From contig JACKDP010000008.1 in NCBI GenBank assembly GCA_020633435.1, forward strand, positions 248,001 through 312,000: 64,000 bases of DNA, written 5' to 3'. The notes below the pieces were generated by a model. That model was given only the letters and a program-made list of their open reading frames with translations, searched no databases and had not been told where the DNA came from. Positions within the stretch are counted from its first letter, which is position 1, and each line of letters starts with the position of its first letter. Source of the stretch: Myxococcales bacterium (lineage in GTDB: Bacteria; Myxococcota_A; Bradymonadia; UBA7976; UBA1532). A program made the position numbers and the translations under genes. Below are positions 1-6,739 of the stretch, piece after piece.

Positions 1-263
1 ATGCGGCTCGTGAAGTCGCCGATGAGGAGCACGACGGTGTGCCCGGCGTCCTGGAAGCGGCGCATGGCCTGGTAGCAGACGGCGTAGCCCAGGTGCAGAT
101 CGCGGGCCGTCGGATCGACGCCGTGCTTGACGATCAGGCGCTTGCCGGCGCGGATCTTCTCGACAAGCTGCTCGCGGCCCACCACGTCGGTGGCCCCCGC
201 GAAGAGCTCGTCCAGGTCCACCGCCCGGTTCACGGGGCGCTCGGTGCCTTGCGCTGTGCTCAC
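1..263 (-). CDS. tyrS: tyrosyl-tRNA synthetase, N-terminal part (runs off the window)
   Basis: This is the first 87 codons of a class I aminoacyl-tRNA synthetase that charges tRNA-Tyr in the cytoplasm. The visible protein contains GVDPTARDLHLGY followed by a VLLIGDFTSR stretch. These match the TyrRS signature HIGH-region (GxDPTAxDLHLGH) and the downstream GDFTxxIGDP segment. The last residue of the HIGH-equivalent is Tyr (HLGY). I chose the GTG start at 263 because GGGAGGA lies just upstream on the minus strand and the protein begins at the usual distance from the signature. The KMSKS loop and the tRNA-binding C-terminus lie outside the window. It is the last gene seen of a long minus-strand run, 84 bp after the GNAT gene. 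Confidence 0.85.
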   Translation of the reverse strand, partial: MSTAQGTERPVNRAVDLDELFAGATDVVGREQLVEKIRAGKRLIVKHGVDPTARDLHLGYAVCYQAMRRFQDAGHTVVLLIGDFTSR

Positions 264-347
264 GCGTCCTCCCACGGCCAGGCGCGATGTTCTAGTCCGG
301 CCCCGGCCGGGCTGTCAAAGCCGTTGGGGCCAGGCGCGCCGGGGGGC

Positions 348-974
348 TCAGGCGCGGGACGCCGCCTGGAAGCCGGAGGCCACCCCACGCCAGCGCTCGC
401 GGGCGCCGCGCAGCTCCATGGGCTCGACGAGGTAGTGGGCCTCGGCCTCGTGGTGGTGGTCCGTCCAGCGGCCGCGGGTGACCTCGTAGACGTCCGCGGC
501 GGGGCCGATGGGGTGGGCCAGGCCGTGGCTGCGGGTGAAGCCGAACCGCGCGGCGATGCGCTTGATGGCGACGGTGTCGCGGGGCACCCAGAACCAGACG
601 TCCCGGGCGGCCAGGTGCTCGAAGGCGTAGTAGAGGGCGGCCGAGACGCAGCGCCCCCCCACCCCGCTCGGGCAGTCGAGGGCCAGGCTCAGCTCCCACG
701 TCGAGGGGTCGTCCTCGTCGCGGATGAGCTCCACGGCGCCGATGAGCCGATCGTCGAGGGTGGCGCTGAAGCTGCGGCGCCGCGTCGACCAGTCCACCGG
801 GTGCACCTCGTCGACGCCGGGCAGGAAGTCGCGCCGGCGCATGCCCGGCTGGTTCAGCAGGCCGACGAGGCGCTCGCGGTCGCCCGCCTCGACGGGGCGC
901 AGCACGAGGTGGCCCGAGAAGCTCGTCTCGTCGGCACAGGTCGAGGGGGCATGCTCACCAGGGGATTCGTTCAT
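348..974 (-). CDS. GNAT-family N-acetyltransferase-like protein
   Basis: A 208-residue protein with the layout of RimJ/RimL-type GNAT acetyltransferases, which move an acetyl group from acetyl-CoA to an amine. It opens with LVLRPVEAGDRERLVGLLNQ (beta1-alpha1). The middle has an acetyl-CoA loop-like segment (CPSGVGGR) followed by an amphipathic helix. Then comes the typical VAIKRIAARFGFT segment, where GNATs have N-x-x-S-x-x-x-x-x-x-x-GF. The strict R/QxxGxG/A loop is only partly present. I chose the ATG at 974 over a TTG 60 bp upstream because GGAAGG precedes it and the extra N-terminus is uninformative. Substrate unknown. It sits between a HAD phosphatase (75 bp away) and tyrS on the same strand. 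Confidence 0.7.
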   Translation of the reverse strand: MNESPGEHAPSTCADETSFSGHLVLRPVEAGDRERLVGLLNQPGMRRRDFLPGVDEVHPVDWSTRRRSFSATLDDRLIGAVELIRDEDDPSTWELSLALDCPSGVGGRCVSAALYYAFEHLAARDVWFWVPRDTVAIKRIAARFGFTRSHGLAHPIGPAADVYEVTRGRWTDHHHEAEAHYLVEPMELRGARERWRGVASGFQAASRA

Positions 975-1049
975 CGCCTTCCACCCACCCGGCGTGGTGG
1001 CCGGGCGACGCGCGTCGGCCCGCAGGATCGCCAACGAGGGCGGGATGAA

Positions 1050-1733
1050 TCAAGAAAATCGGCCGCGCGCCCGGCCGCTGGCCGTCCCCCAGTCCTCCGT
1101 GGGCCAGCCGCGGCGGCGCGCGAGGCGAGCCAGGCGGGGGTCGGGGTGCACCGCGACGGGGCGGCCGACGGCCTCCAGCATGGGCACGTCGCTGAAGGAG
1201 TCGGTGTAGAAGGCGCAGTCGGCCAGCCGGATGCCCCGGGCCGCGGCCCAGGCGGCGGCCACCTGCACCTTGCCGGCCCCGTAGCACAGCGGCTCCTGGG
1301 GCGCGCCGGTGAAGCGGCCGTCGGGCCGCACCTCGAACCGGTTGCAGAGGCTGTCGTCGAAGCCCAGATCGGCCTGGACGAGGCGCGAGAGGTACGTGGA
1401 CGACGTGGTGAGGAGCACGCAGGGCTCGCCGCGAGCGCGGTGGGCGGCCAGGGCGGCGGGCGCCCCCGCGCGCACCCGGCTGGCCACCTCGCGGTGGTAG
1501 AACGCCTCGGTGCGCGCCGCCAGCTCGGCCTCGGGGGTGCCCTCGAGGGTCGCGACGGCCTCGCGGATGACGGCCTCGATGCGGGCGAAGCCCAGGTGGT
1601 AGCGCGCCAGGTGGAAGGCGGCCCGCGCCGCCTGGCCCCGGCTCAGGTAGCCCAGCCGCACCTCGGAGCGGATCCACAGCCGGCCCGAGTTCACGTCGAG
1701 GACGGTGCGATCGAGGTCGAAGAACGCCGTCAC
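1050..1733 (-). CDS. HAD-superfamily subfamily IB phosphatase
   Basis: A 227-residue cytoplasmic HAD hydrolase. Motif I is FFDLDRTVLD, with Asp6 as the likely nucleophile and Asp8 as the acid/base. Motif II is the TTSS stretch near residue 110. Motif III, DSFSDVPML, supplies the Mg-binding acidic residues. A helical cap follows motif I, as in the phosphoserine-phosphatase-like IB group (the DLDRTLL family often annotated as lysophosphatidic-acid phosphatase-like). The start is GTG at 1733. It overlaps the stop of the response regulator gene as GTGA, so the two are probably translationally coupled and the phosphatase belongs to the two-component operon. The substrate cannot be deduced. Confidence 0.8.
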   Translation of the reverse strand: MTAFFDLDRTVLDVNSGRLWIRSEVRLGYLSRGQAARAAFHLARYHLGFARIEAVIREAVATLEGTPEAELAARTEAFYHREVASRVRAGAPAALAAHRARGEPCVLLTTSSTYLSRLVQADLGFDDSLCNRFEVRPDGRFTGAPQEPLCYGAGKVQVAAAWAAARGIRLADCAFYTDSFSDVPMLEAVGRPVAVHPDPRLARLARRRGWPTEDWGTASGRARGRFS

Positions 1734-2431
1734 GGCACGAACTTGTAGCCCGCGCCCCGCACCGAGTGCAGGTGCACCGGGGCCGCCGGATCCGGCTCCA
1801 GCAGGCGGCGGAGGCGGACGATGAAGTTGTCGACCACCCGGGTGTTGGGGTGGTTGGACAGGTGCCAGACGTTCTCCAGCAGCTCGGCGCGGCTGACGAC
1901 GCGGCCGGCGTTGGCGGCGAAGTAGCGCAGCAGGTCGAACTCGAGCTGGGTGAGGTGGGCCTCCTCGCCGTCCACCGTCAGGGTGTAGGCGTCGAAGTCG
2001 ATCTGGGCGCGGCCCACCGTCGTGACCTGCCGCTCCGCGCCCGTTCGCCGGTTGGCCCAGGTCTGCCGGCGCAGCAGCGAGCCGACCCGCGCCCGCAACT
2101 CATCGAGGTCAAAGGGCTTTCCCAGGTAGTCATCGGCGCCGGCCTCCAGGCCTGCGACGCGATCTTCAGGCTGGTCGCGGGCGGTGAGCATGAGGACGGG
2201 GGTGAAGTTGCCCGACTGGCGGAGGCGGCGGCAGAAGGCCACGCCGTCCAGGTCGGGCAGCATCAGGTCCAGCAGGATGACGTCGAAGCCCCGGGGATCG
2301 ACGAGCTGGTAGGCCGCCTCCCGGGCCGTGCCCGCCACGGTGACGTCGAAGCCGTCCAGCTCCAGGTTCAGCTTGAGGCCGGCCGCGAGGTGCGGCTCGT
2401 CCTCGACCAGCAAGATGCGCTGCTCGCTCAT
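1730..2431 (-). CDS. OmpR/PhoB-family response regulator
   Basis: A 233-residue two-domain regulator. Residues 1-120 form a receiver domain: acidic pair VEDE near residue 10, phospho-accepting Asp55 in LLDLMLPDLDG, conserved Thr in MLTARD, and Lys in LGKPFD. Residues about 140-233 form a winged-helix DNA-binding domain (LTQLEFDLLRYFAANAGRVVSR, then VVDNFIVRLRRLLEP and RGAGYKFVP), the trans_reg_C signature. The ATG at 2431 overlaps the kinase stop as ATGA, and the gene's own stop overlaps the phosphatase start as GTGA. Order is kinase, regulator, phosphatase. It is the cognate partner of the kinase immediately upstream; target genes are unknown. Confidence 0.92.
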   Translation of the reverse strand: MSEQRILLVEDEPHLAAGLKLNLELDGFDVTVAGTAREAAYQLVDPRGFDVILLDLMLPDLDGVAFCRRLRQSGNFTPVLMLTARDQPEDRVAGLEAGADDYLGKPFDLDELRARVGSLLRRQTWANRRTGAERQVTTVGRAQIDFDAYTLTVDGEEAHLTQLEFDLLRYFAANAGRVVSRAELLENVWHLSNHPNTRVVDNFIVRLRRLLEPDPAAPVHLHSVRGAGYKFVP

Positions 2432-3360
2432 GGTTCCTGTCCGCGCTGGGCCGGGGTCTGGCCGGCGCGGGCGCCGAGGGTGAAGTGCACGGTCGTCCCG
2501 AGGCCGGGGCCCTCGGACGTGAGGCTGAGCTGGCCGCCGAGGGCGCGGGTCAGCACATGGGCGACGTAGAGCCCGAGGCCGGTGCCGCGGCGGCGGCGGA
2601 CGGCCTCGCTCTCGACGCGGTAGAAGCGACCGAAGACGCGGCGGGCCTCGGTCTTCTCCAGGCCGATGCCGTGGTCGATGACCGAGATCGTCGTGCGGCC
2701 CTTGGCGTCGCGGCGCCCGACCACCCGCACCTCGACGGGCGGATCGGAGTACTTCACCGCGTTGTCGATGAGGTTCGTCAGCACCGTCTCCACGGCGGTG
2801 GGGTCGGTCCAGAGCCGCAGGTCGGCGGGGACGTCGACGGCGATGTCGATGGCCTCGATGTGCTGCCGGCGGGCCACCGCGGCGGCGATGCCGGCCACCA
2901 TCTCGGCGACGGCGATGGCCTCGATGCGGCGGCTCTGGCCGTGCACGACGCGGTTCGCCTGCAAGACGTCGCCGATGAAGCCCGAGAGGCGCTCCACCTC
3001 GGTCAGCACCATCTCCACGACGGCCGCCACCTTCTCGGGGGGCAGATCGGGCCGGCGCAGCGTCTCCAGCCCCAGCTTCACCGAGGCGAGCGGGCTCTTG
3101 AGCTCGTGCGTCACCGAGTCGATGAAGCCGAACTGGCGCTGGGCCGCCACCATCTCCCGCAGCAGGAAGAGGCTGAGCAGCACGAGCACCAGCAGGATGA
3201 TGGAGAGGGAGATGATGCCCAGCACCAGCAGCCACGCCCCCGTCACGGAGGGGCTCCGAGCGACGACGATGGTCCACCCCACGAGGATGGCCACCGTCAG
3301 CGGGACGGCGATGGTGCCCAGGACGATGGGCACGGACGTGCGGGGGACTCGGCGGGCCAC
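2428..3360 (-). CDS. membrane-bound sensor histidine kinase
   Basis: A compact kinase of about 310 residues, partner of the adjoining OmpR-type regulator. Two adjacent N-terminal hydrophobic helices separated by about 15 residues leave almost no periplasmic sensor, so it may sense the membrane or a partner protein. A HisKA domain follows with the H-box FIDSVTHELKSPLAS (His85 from the chosen start). Then comes the ATPase domain: N-box LTNLIDNAVKYS, G1 DHGIG, F-box VFGRFYR and G2 GTGLGLYVA. The start is uncertain. The frame is open further upstream, but that would overlap the preceding lipoprotein gene (which stops at 3431). GTG 3360 is the first GTG/ATG downstream of it, without a clear Shine-Dalgarno. 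ATGA overlap with the regulator gene. Confidence 0.85.
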   Translation of the reverse strand: MARRVPRTSVPIVLGTIAVPLTVAILVGWTIVVARSPSVTGAWLLVLGIISLSIILLVLVLLSLFLLREMVAAQRQFGFIDSVTHELKSPLASVKLGLETLRRPDLPPEKVAAVVEMVLTEVERLSGFIGDVLQANRVVHGQSRRIEAIAVAEMVAGIAAAVARRQHIEAIDIAVDVPADLRLWTDPTAVETVLTNLIDNAVKYSDPPVEVRVVGRRDAKGRTTISVIDHGIGLEKTEARRVFGRFYRVESEAVRRRRGTGLGLYVAHVLTRALGGQLSLTSEGPGLGTTVHFTLGARAGQTPAQRGQEP

Positions 3361-3430
3361 GGCCCGGGATGATGGGGGGGCGCCCCACGGCTTGTCCAGG
3401 GGCCCGGGACCGGCCAGGGCGAGCGGGCGA

Positions 3431-5107
3431 TCAATCGTCGGCAAGTGCCTGAACTTCTTGATCTTCTCCGGAGGCTGCCGGCGCCGCGTCGGGCGCGATG
3501 CGGGTGGGCAGGACGAGGCGGACGCGGCCATCCGCCGCGCTCTCGCCCACCGCCAGGCGCACGGGCGGGTCGACGGTGGCCCACGCCTCGACGAGGGCGC
3601 CGGCCACCGGGGCGTCGTCCTCATCGACCAGGCGGGCCAGCAAGACCGCGGCGGGTGGCAGGACCATGCGGTCCAGGGTGCGGGGCTGCTCGCCCGAGAA
3701 GCTGATGACGGCCTCCACCGCCGGCAGGCCGCGGCCCGGGGTGAGGAGGAGGCGGTGGGTGCCGGGGTCGAGGGCCAGCAGGAAGCTGCCGTCTTCGCGC
3801 GTCTCGGCGCGGAAGATGCGCGCCGGGGCGCGGTCGTCGGGGCGGACGAGGGCCGGATCGCCGAAGGTGGCGCGGGCGAGGTGGGCCTCGACGAGGGCCC
3901 CCACCACGGGCGCCCCGTCGGCGTCGACGAGGACGCCGGCCACGGGGGTGCGCGGCCGGGGCGAGACCGTCACCTCGGCGGCCTCGGGGGCGAGGTCGCG
4001 CTCGACGCGGGTGATGCGGGCCGGCACCTCGACGGAGGGCGTCACGTCGATGAGGTAGCGGCCGGGGTAGACCGGCAGGCGGAGCTGCCCGCTGGCGTCG
4101 GTGGCCCCGCGGAGGACGACGGTGCCGGCGCCGACCTGGCCCTCCAGGCGGACGCGGGCGCCGACGAGCGGCGCGCCGTCCTCGACGACGCGGACGGTGG
4201 CCGGGAAGAGGCGGCCGGTGTCGCCCACCTCCAGCGTCACGGCGTCGGCCAGGCCCGTGGCGGGGATGGTGGCCATGGCCGTGACGGTCGGCAGGGGGCG
4301 CGTCGGGTCGGTGCCGCGGGCCACCAGGCGGACGGTGCGGGCCTCGCCCATGGGCCAGAAGCGGATCTCGAAGCGGCCGAGGGCGTCGGACAGCCCCTCG
4401 CTCGACAGGGGCTCGCCGGTGACCGGATCGACCGCCGTGACCTGCACGCCGGCCAGGGGGATGGAGTTGCTGCCGCCGACGCGGACCTCGCCGGGCAGTC
4501 GGCTCACGGCGTCGGTGCGGGGGATCTCGACGACGACGCGGGGCTCGGCCTGGTTCCAGCGCAGGCGGGCCTCCCAGGGGGGCAGGCCGGGCAGCGACAG
4601 GCGCAGCGCGTAGGTGGTCAGGGCCCGCATCCCGGCGGACGTCGGCCACCACGGGGCGATGTCCAGGCTGAAGATGGCGGGGTTCACGGCGCTGAAGTCG
4701 CCCTCGACCGCCAGGGGCTCGTCGCCGAGGCCGCCCACGGGCAGGGCGACGACGCGGGTCGCAGGGACGCTGCGGCCGTCGGGATCCAGGACCTGGCCGT
4801 CGAGGCCGACACGGAACGGCAGGCGGATGGGGCTGGCCAGGTCGGTGACGGGGGCGGTCAGGGCGAGCCCGCTGAGCTCGACGGCGGCCAGGGCGAGGTC
4901 GGCGGCGGGGCGCACACGCAGGGTGAGGGGCCAGTCAGGCGGATCGGCGCCGACGCAGGCCCCCTCCTCGCAGCGCAGGCTCTCGGGGCACGGCAGGGTG
5001 GCCTGGCAGCGGTCCGTCGCGGCGCGGCTCGCCCGCTGGGACTCCGTCCCGCAGCCGCCGCCGCCGGCGACGGCCGCCATCACGATGGAGGCGGCGAGGC
5101 GGATCAC
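3431..5107 (-). CDS. exported protein with repeated carboxypeptidase-regulatory-like (Ig/PEGA-type) domains
   Basis: A 558-residue predicted envelope protein. It has a hydrophobic N-terminus ending in a Gly run before Cys19 (AVAGGGGC), so it is exported and possibly a lipoprotein, though the residues before Cys are not an ideal lipobox. A short Cys motif (CPESLRCEEGAC) follows. The rest is beta-rich, with several repeats of the form 'G-x-V-x-D-x-D-G-x-P-V-x-G-A-x-V ... T-x-x-D-G-x-F/L' near residues 215-280, 320-400, 400-480 and 490-545. These are typical of CarboxypepD_reg-like domains. No catalytic motif is seen, so a structural or binding role is inferred. The GTG start overlaps the upstream lipoprotein gene as GTGA. 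It is co-oriented with the kinase pair downstream and may be part of that signalling operon. Confidence 0.75.
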   Translation of the reverse strand: MIRLAASIVMAAVAGGGGCGTESQRASRAATDRCQATLPCPESLRCEEGACVGADPPDWPLTLRVRPAADLALAAVELSGLALTAPVTDLASPIRLPFRVGLDGQVLDPDGRSVPATRVVALPVGGLGDEPLAVEGDFSAVNPAIFSLDIAPWWPTSAGMRALTTYALRLSLPGLPPWEARLRWNQAEPRVVVEIPRTDAVSRLPGEVRVGGSNSIPLAGVQVTAVDPVTGEPLSSEGLSDALGRFEIRFWPMGEARTVRLVARGTDPTRPLPTVTAMATIPATGLADAVTLEVGDTGRLFPATVRVVEDGAPLVGARVRLEGQVGAGTVVLRGATDASGQLRLPVYPGRYLIDVTPSVEVPARITRVERDLAPEAAEVTVSPRPRTPVAGVLVDADGAPVVGALVEAHLARATFGDPALVRPDDRAPARIFRAETREDGSFLLALDPGTHRLLLTPGRGLPAVEAVISFSGEQPRTLDRMVLPPAAVLLARLVDEDDAPVAGALVEAWATVDPPVRLAVGESAADGRVRLVLPTRIAPDAAPAASGEDQEVQALADD

Positions 5108-5706
5108 CGGCAGCGCCGATCGTCGAAGCGCAGGAACCACGTCACCCGGTGGGAGCCCGCGTCGCGGGGCAGGATCTGGTTGCGGCGCTCGGCCTGCTGG
5201 GCGTCCTCGGGGCTGGAGAGGAACGGGCGATCGGCGACGATGAGATCGACGCGGTGCAGCACCTCGCCGCCCGTGCGGCTCAGCTCGCAGGGGGCCACGG
5301 CGAAGCGGATGGCGCCGCCGCGCTGGTCGGGGGGCGCCTCGCCGCGGTCGGCGATGAAGCCGGTCAGCGGGTTGTAGTCGATGAACCACCGCCAGAAGAG
5401 GCGGTCGTCCTCGTTGGGATCGTCGCAGCCGCTGATCTGGAAGACGACCTCATCGCCGTCGGTGAGGGGGTCGTAGTCGCGGATCTCGTCCGCCGGGGGC
5501 ACGTAGGCCTCCGCCTCGCAGGCCGGCGCGTGGTTCTCCTCGGGCGCCTGCTCCTCGATGGGGAACGGGATGAGGCAGCCTCCGAGGAGGAGCGGGAGCA
5601 GCGTCGCGAATCGGGCAGGCAGGCTCAGGCGTCCCTCGCGCGGTCCGGGGGTCCGCCATTCATACCGGAAACGGGGGCCAGGGGGACAGCTACCCCAGCG
5701 CCTCAT
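5104..5706 (-). CDS. small lipoprotein of unknown function
   Basis: A hydrophobic stretch ends in a good lipobox (LPLLLGGC), after which the mature protein runs NHAPACEAEAYVPPADEIRDY and onward, acidic and aromatic-rich, with conserved-looking Cys residues. No family is recognised. The start is unclear. The ATG at 5706 has GGGAG upstream but lies inside the coaD coding region and would give a long n-region of about 28 residues before the hydrophobic core. A CTG near 5630 preceded by GAGGGA would give a more normal signal peptide. The stop overlaps the next gene's GTG as GTGA, so it is coupled to the large beta-rich exported protein downstream and the two probably work together at the envelope. 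Confidence 0.6.
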   Translation of the reverse strand: MRRWGSCPPGPRFRYEWRTPGPREGRLSLPARFATLLPLLLGGCLIPFPIEEQAPEENHAPACEAEAYVPPADEIRDYDPLTDGDEVVFQISGCDDPNEDDRLFWRWFIDYNPLTGFIADRGEAPPDQRGGAIRFAVAPCELSRTGGEVLHRVDLIVADRPFLSSPEDAQQAERRNQILPRDAGSHRVTWFLRFDDRRCR

Positions 5707-6175
5707 AGCGCTCCCGCAGGGCCCGGGCGACCACCTCGGGCACCAGGCCGGTGACGTCGCCCCCGTTGAAGGCCACCTCCCGCACGAGGCTGGAGGAGAT
5801 GTAGTAGTGCTCCTCGCTCGTCATCATGAAGATGTAGTCCACCTGGTCGGTGAGCCGGCGGTTCATGCTGGCGAGCTGGAACTCGAACTCGAAGTCGCTC
5901 ACGGCGCGCAGGCCCCGCAGCACGGTGCGGATGCCGCGCTGGCGGCAGTAGTCGACCAGGAGCCCCTGGAACGTCACCACCTCGACCTCGGGGGCGTCCG
6001 CGAAGCAGTGGGAGATGAGGGCGACGCGCTCCTCGTCGGTGAACGTCGGCGTCTTGCGGGCGTTGACGGCCACGGCCACCACGACGCGGTCGAACACGCC
6101 CAGGGCGCGGCGGACGATGTCGACATGGCCGGTGGTGATGGGATCGAAGGAGCCGGGGTAGAGGGCGACGCGCAC
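5690..6175 (-). CDS. coaD: phosphopantetheine adenylyltransferase
   Basis: A 161-residue cytoplasmic enzyme catalysing the penultimate step of coenzyme A synthesis: ATP + 4'-phosphopantetheine to dephospho-CoA + PPi. The nucleotidyltransferase signature is clear: YPGSFDPITTGHVDIVRRA with the (H/T)xGH motif at the N-terminus. It continues with LRGLRAVSDFEFEFQLASMN in the pantetheine-binding region and the C-terminal YYISSSLVREVA (the ISSTxxR/K motif). Length is normal for the family. ATG at 6175, 9 bp after the stop of rsmD; rsmD-coaD is a widespread bacterial gene pair. Confidence 0.97.
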   Translation of the reverse strand: MRVALYPGSFDPITTGHVDIVRRALGVFDRVVVAVAVNARKTPTFTDEERVALISHCFADAPEVEVVTFQGLLVDYCRQRGIRTVLRGLRAVSDFEFEFQLASMNRRLTDQVDYIFMMTSEEHYYISSSLVREVAFNGGDVTGLVPEVVARALRERYEALG

Positions 6176-6184
6176 GTGTCCTCC

Positions 6185-6739
6185 TCAGGTTGAGGGCGGT
6201 GGCGCGCCCAGGATGGTGATGCCGGTGCCACCGTAGATTCTTTGGAAGCGGATGCCTAGAGGTTCGGGGGCGTACATTGCCTCGTCGGCCGGGTGCTCGA
6301 CGACGGCGAGGCCGTCGGGGGCGAGGCGCCCGGCCGCGAGGGCGGCCAGCACGGGGGCGATGAGGCCCTTGTGGTAGGGCGGATCCAGGAAGACGACGTC
6401 CCAGGCGTCGGTGGCCTCGGCCAGGAAGCGGGCGGCCTCCTGCCGGACGACGCGCACGGCGCCCAGGCGGCGGGCGTTCGCGGTCAGGACCCGCGCCACG
6501 CCAGCGTCGGCCTCCACCGCGGTCAGCTCGGCCGCGCCCCGGCTCAGGGCCTCGAGGCCCAGGGTGCCGGCCCCCGCGAAGAGATCGAGGATCCGCAGGC
6601 CCGTGAAGTCGACGTGGAGGCGGTGGGCCAGCACGTTGAAGAGGGCCTCGCGCACGCGATCCGCCGTCGGGCGCACGCGCTGGCCCTCGGGCACCTGCAG
6701 CGTCAGGCCGCGGGCGCGCCCCGCGATGATGCGCACCAT
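6185..6739 (-). CDS. rsmD: 16S rRNA (guanine-N2)-methyltransferase RsmD
   Basis: A 184-residue SAM-dependent methyltransferase expected to methylate G966 of 16S rRNA during 30S assembly. The N-terminus VRIIAGRARGLTLQVP and PTADRVREALFNVLAHRL are the family hallmark. The SAM-binding glycine loop is ILDLFAGAGTLGLEALSRGA. The catalytic/target-base motif is VFLDPPYHKG. Length is standard. The ATG at 6739 overlaps the stop of the upstream kinase by one base (TGATG), so it is translated from the same message. The pair with coaD downstream is conventional; the histidine kinase upstream is not part of the usual housekeeping pair. Confidence 0.96.
   Translation of the reverse strand: MVRIIAGRARGLTLQVPEGQRVRPTADRVREALFNVLAHRLHVDFTGLRILDLFAGAGTLGLEALSRGAAELTAVEADAGVARVLTANARRLGAVRVVRQEAARFLAEATDAWDVVFLDPPYHKGLIAPVLAALAAGRLAPDGLAVVEHPADEAMYAPEPLGIRFQRIYGGTGITILGAPPPST

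Noticed and set aside
3361..3624. A longer first histidine kinase starting near 3624.
   Set aside because: It would overlap the upstream lipoprotein gene by about 190 bp and add an Arg/Pro-rich segment with no similarity to a sensor domain.
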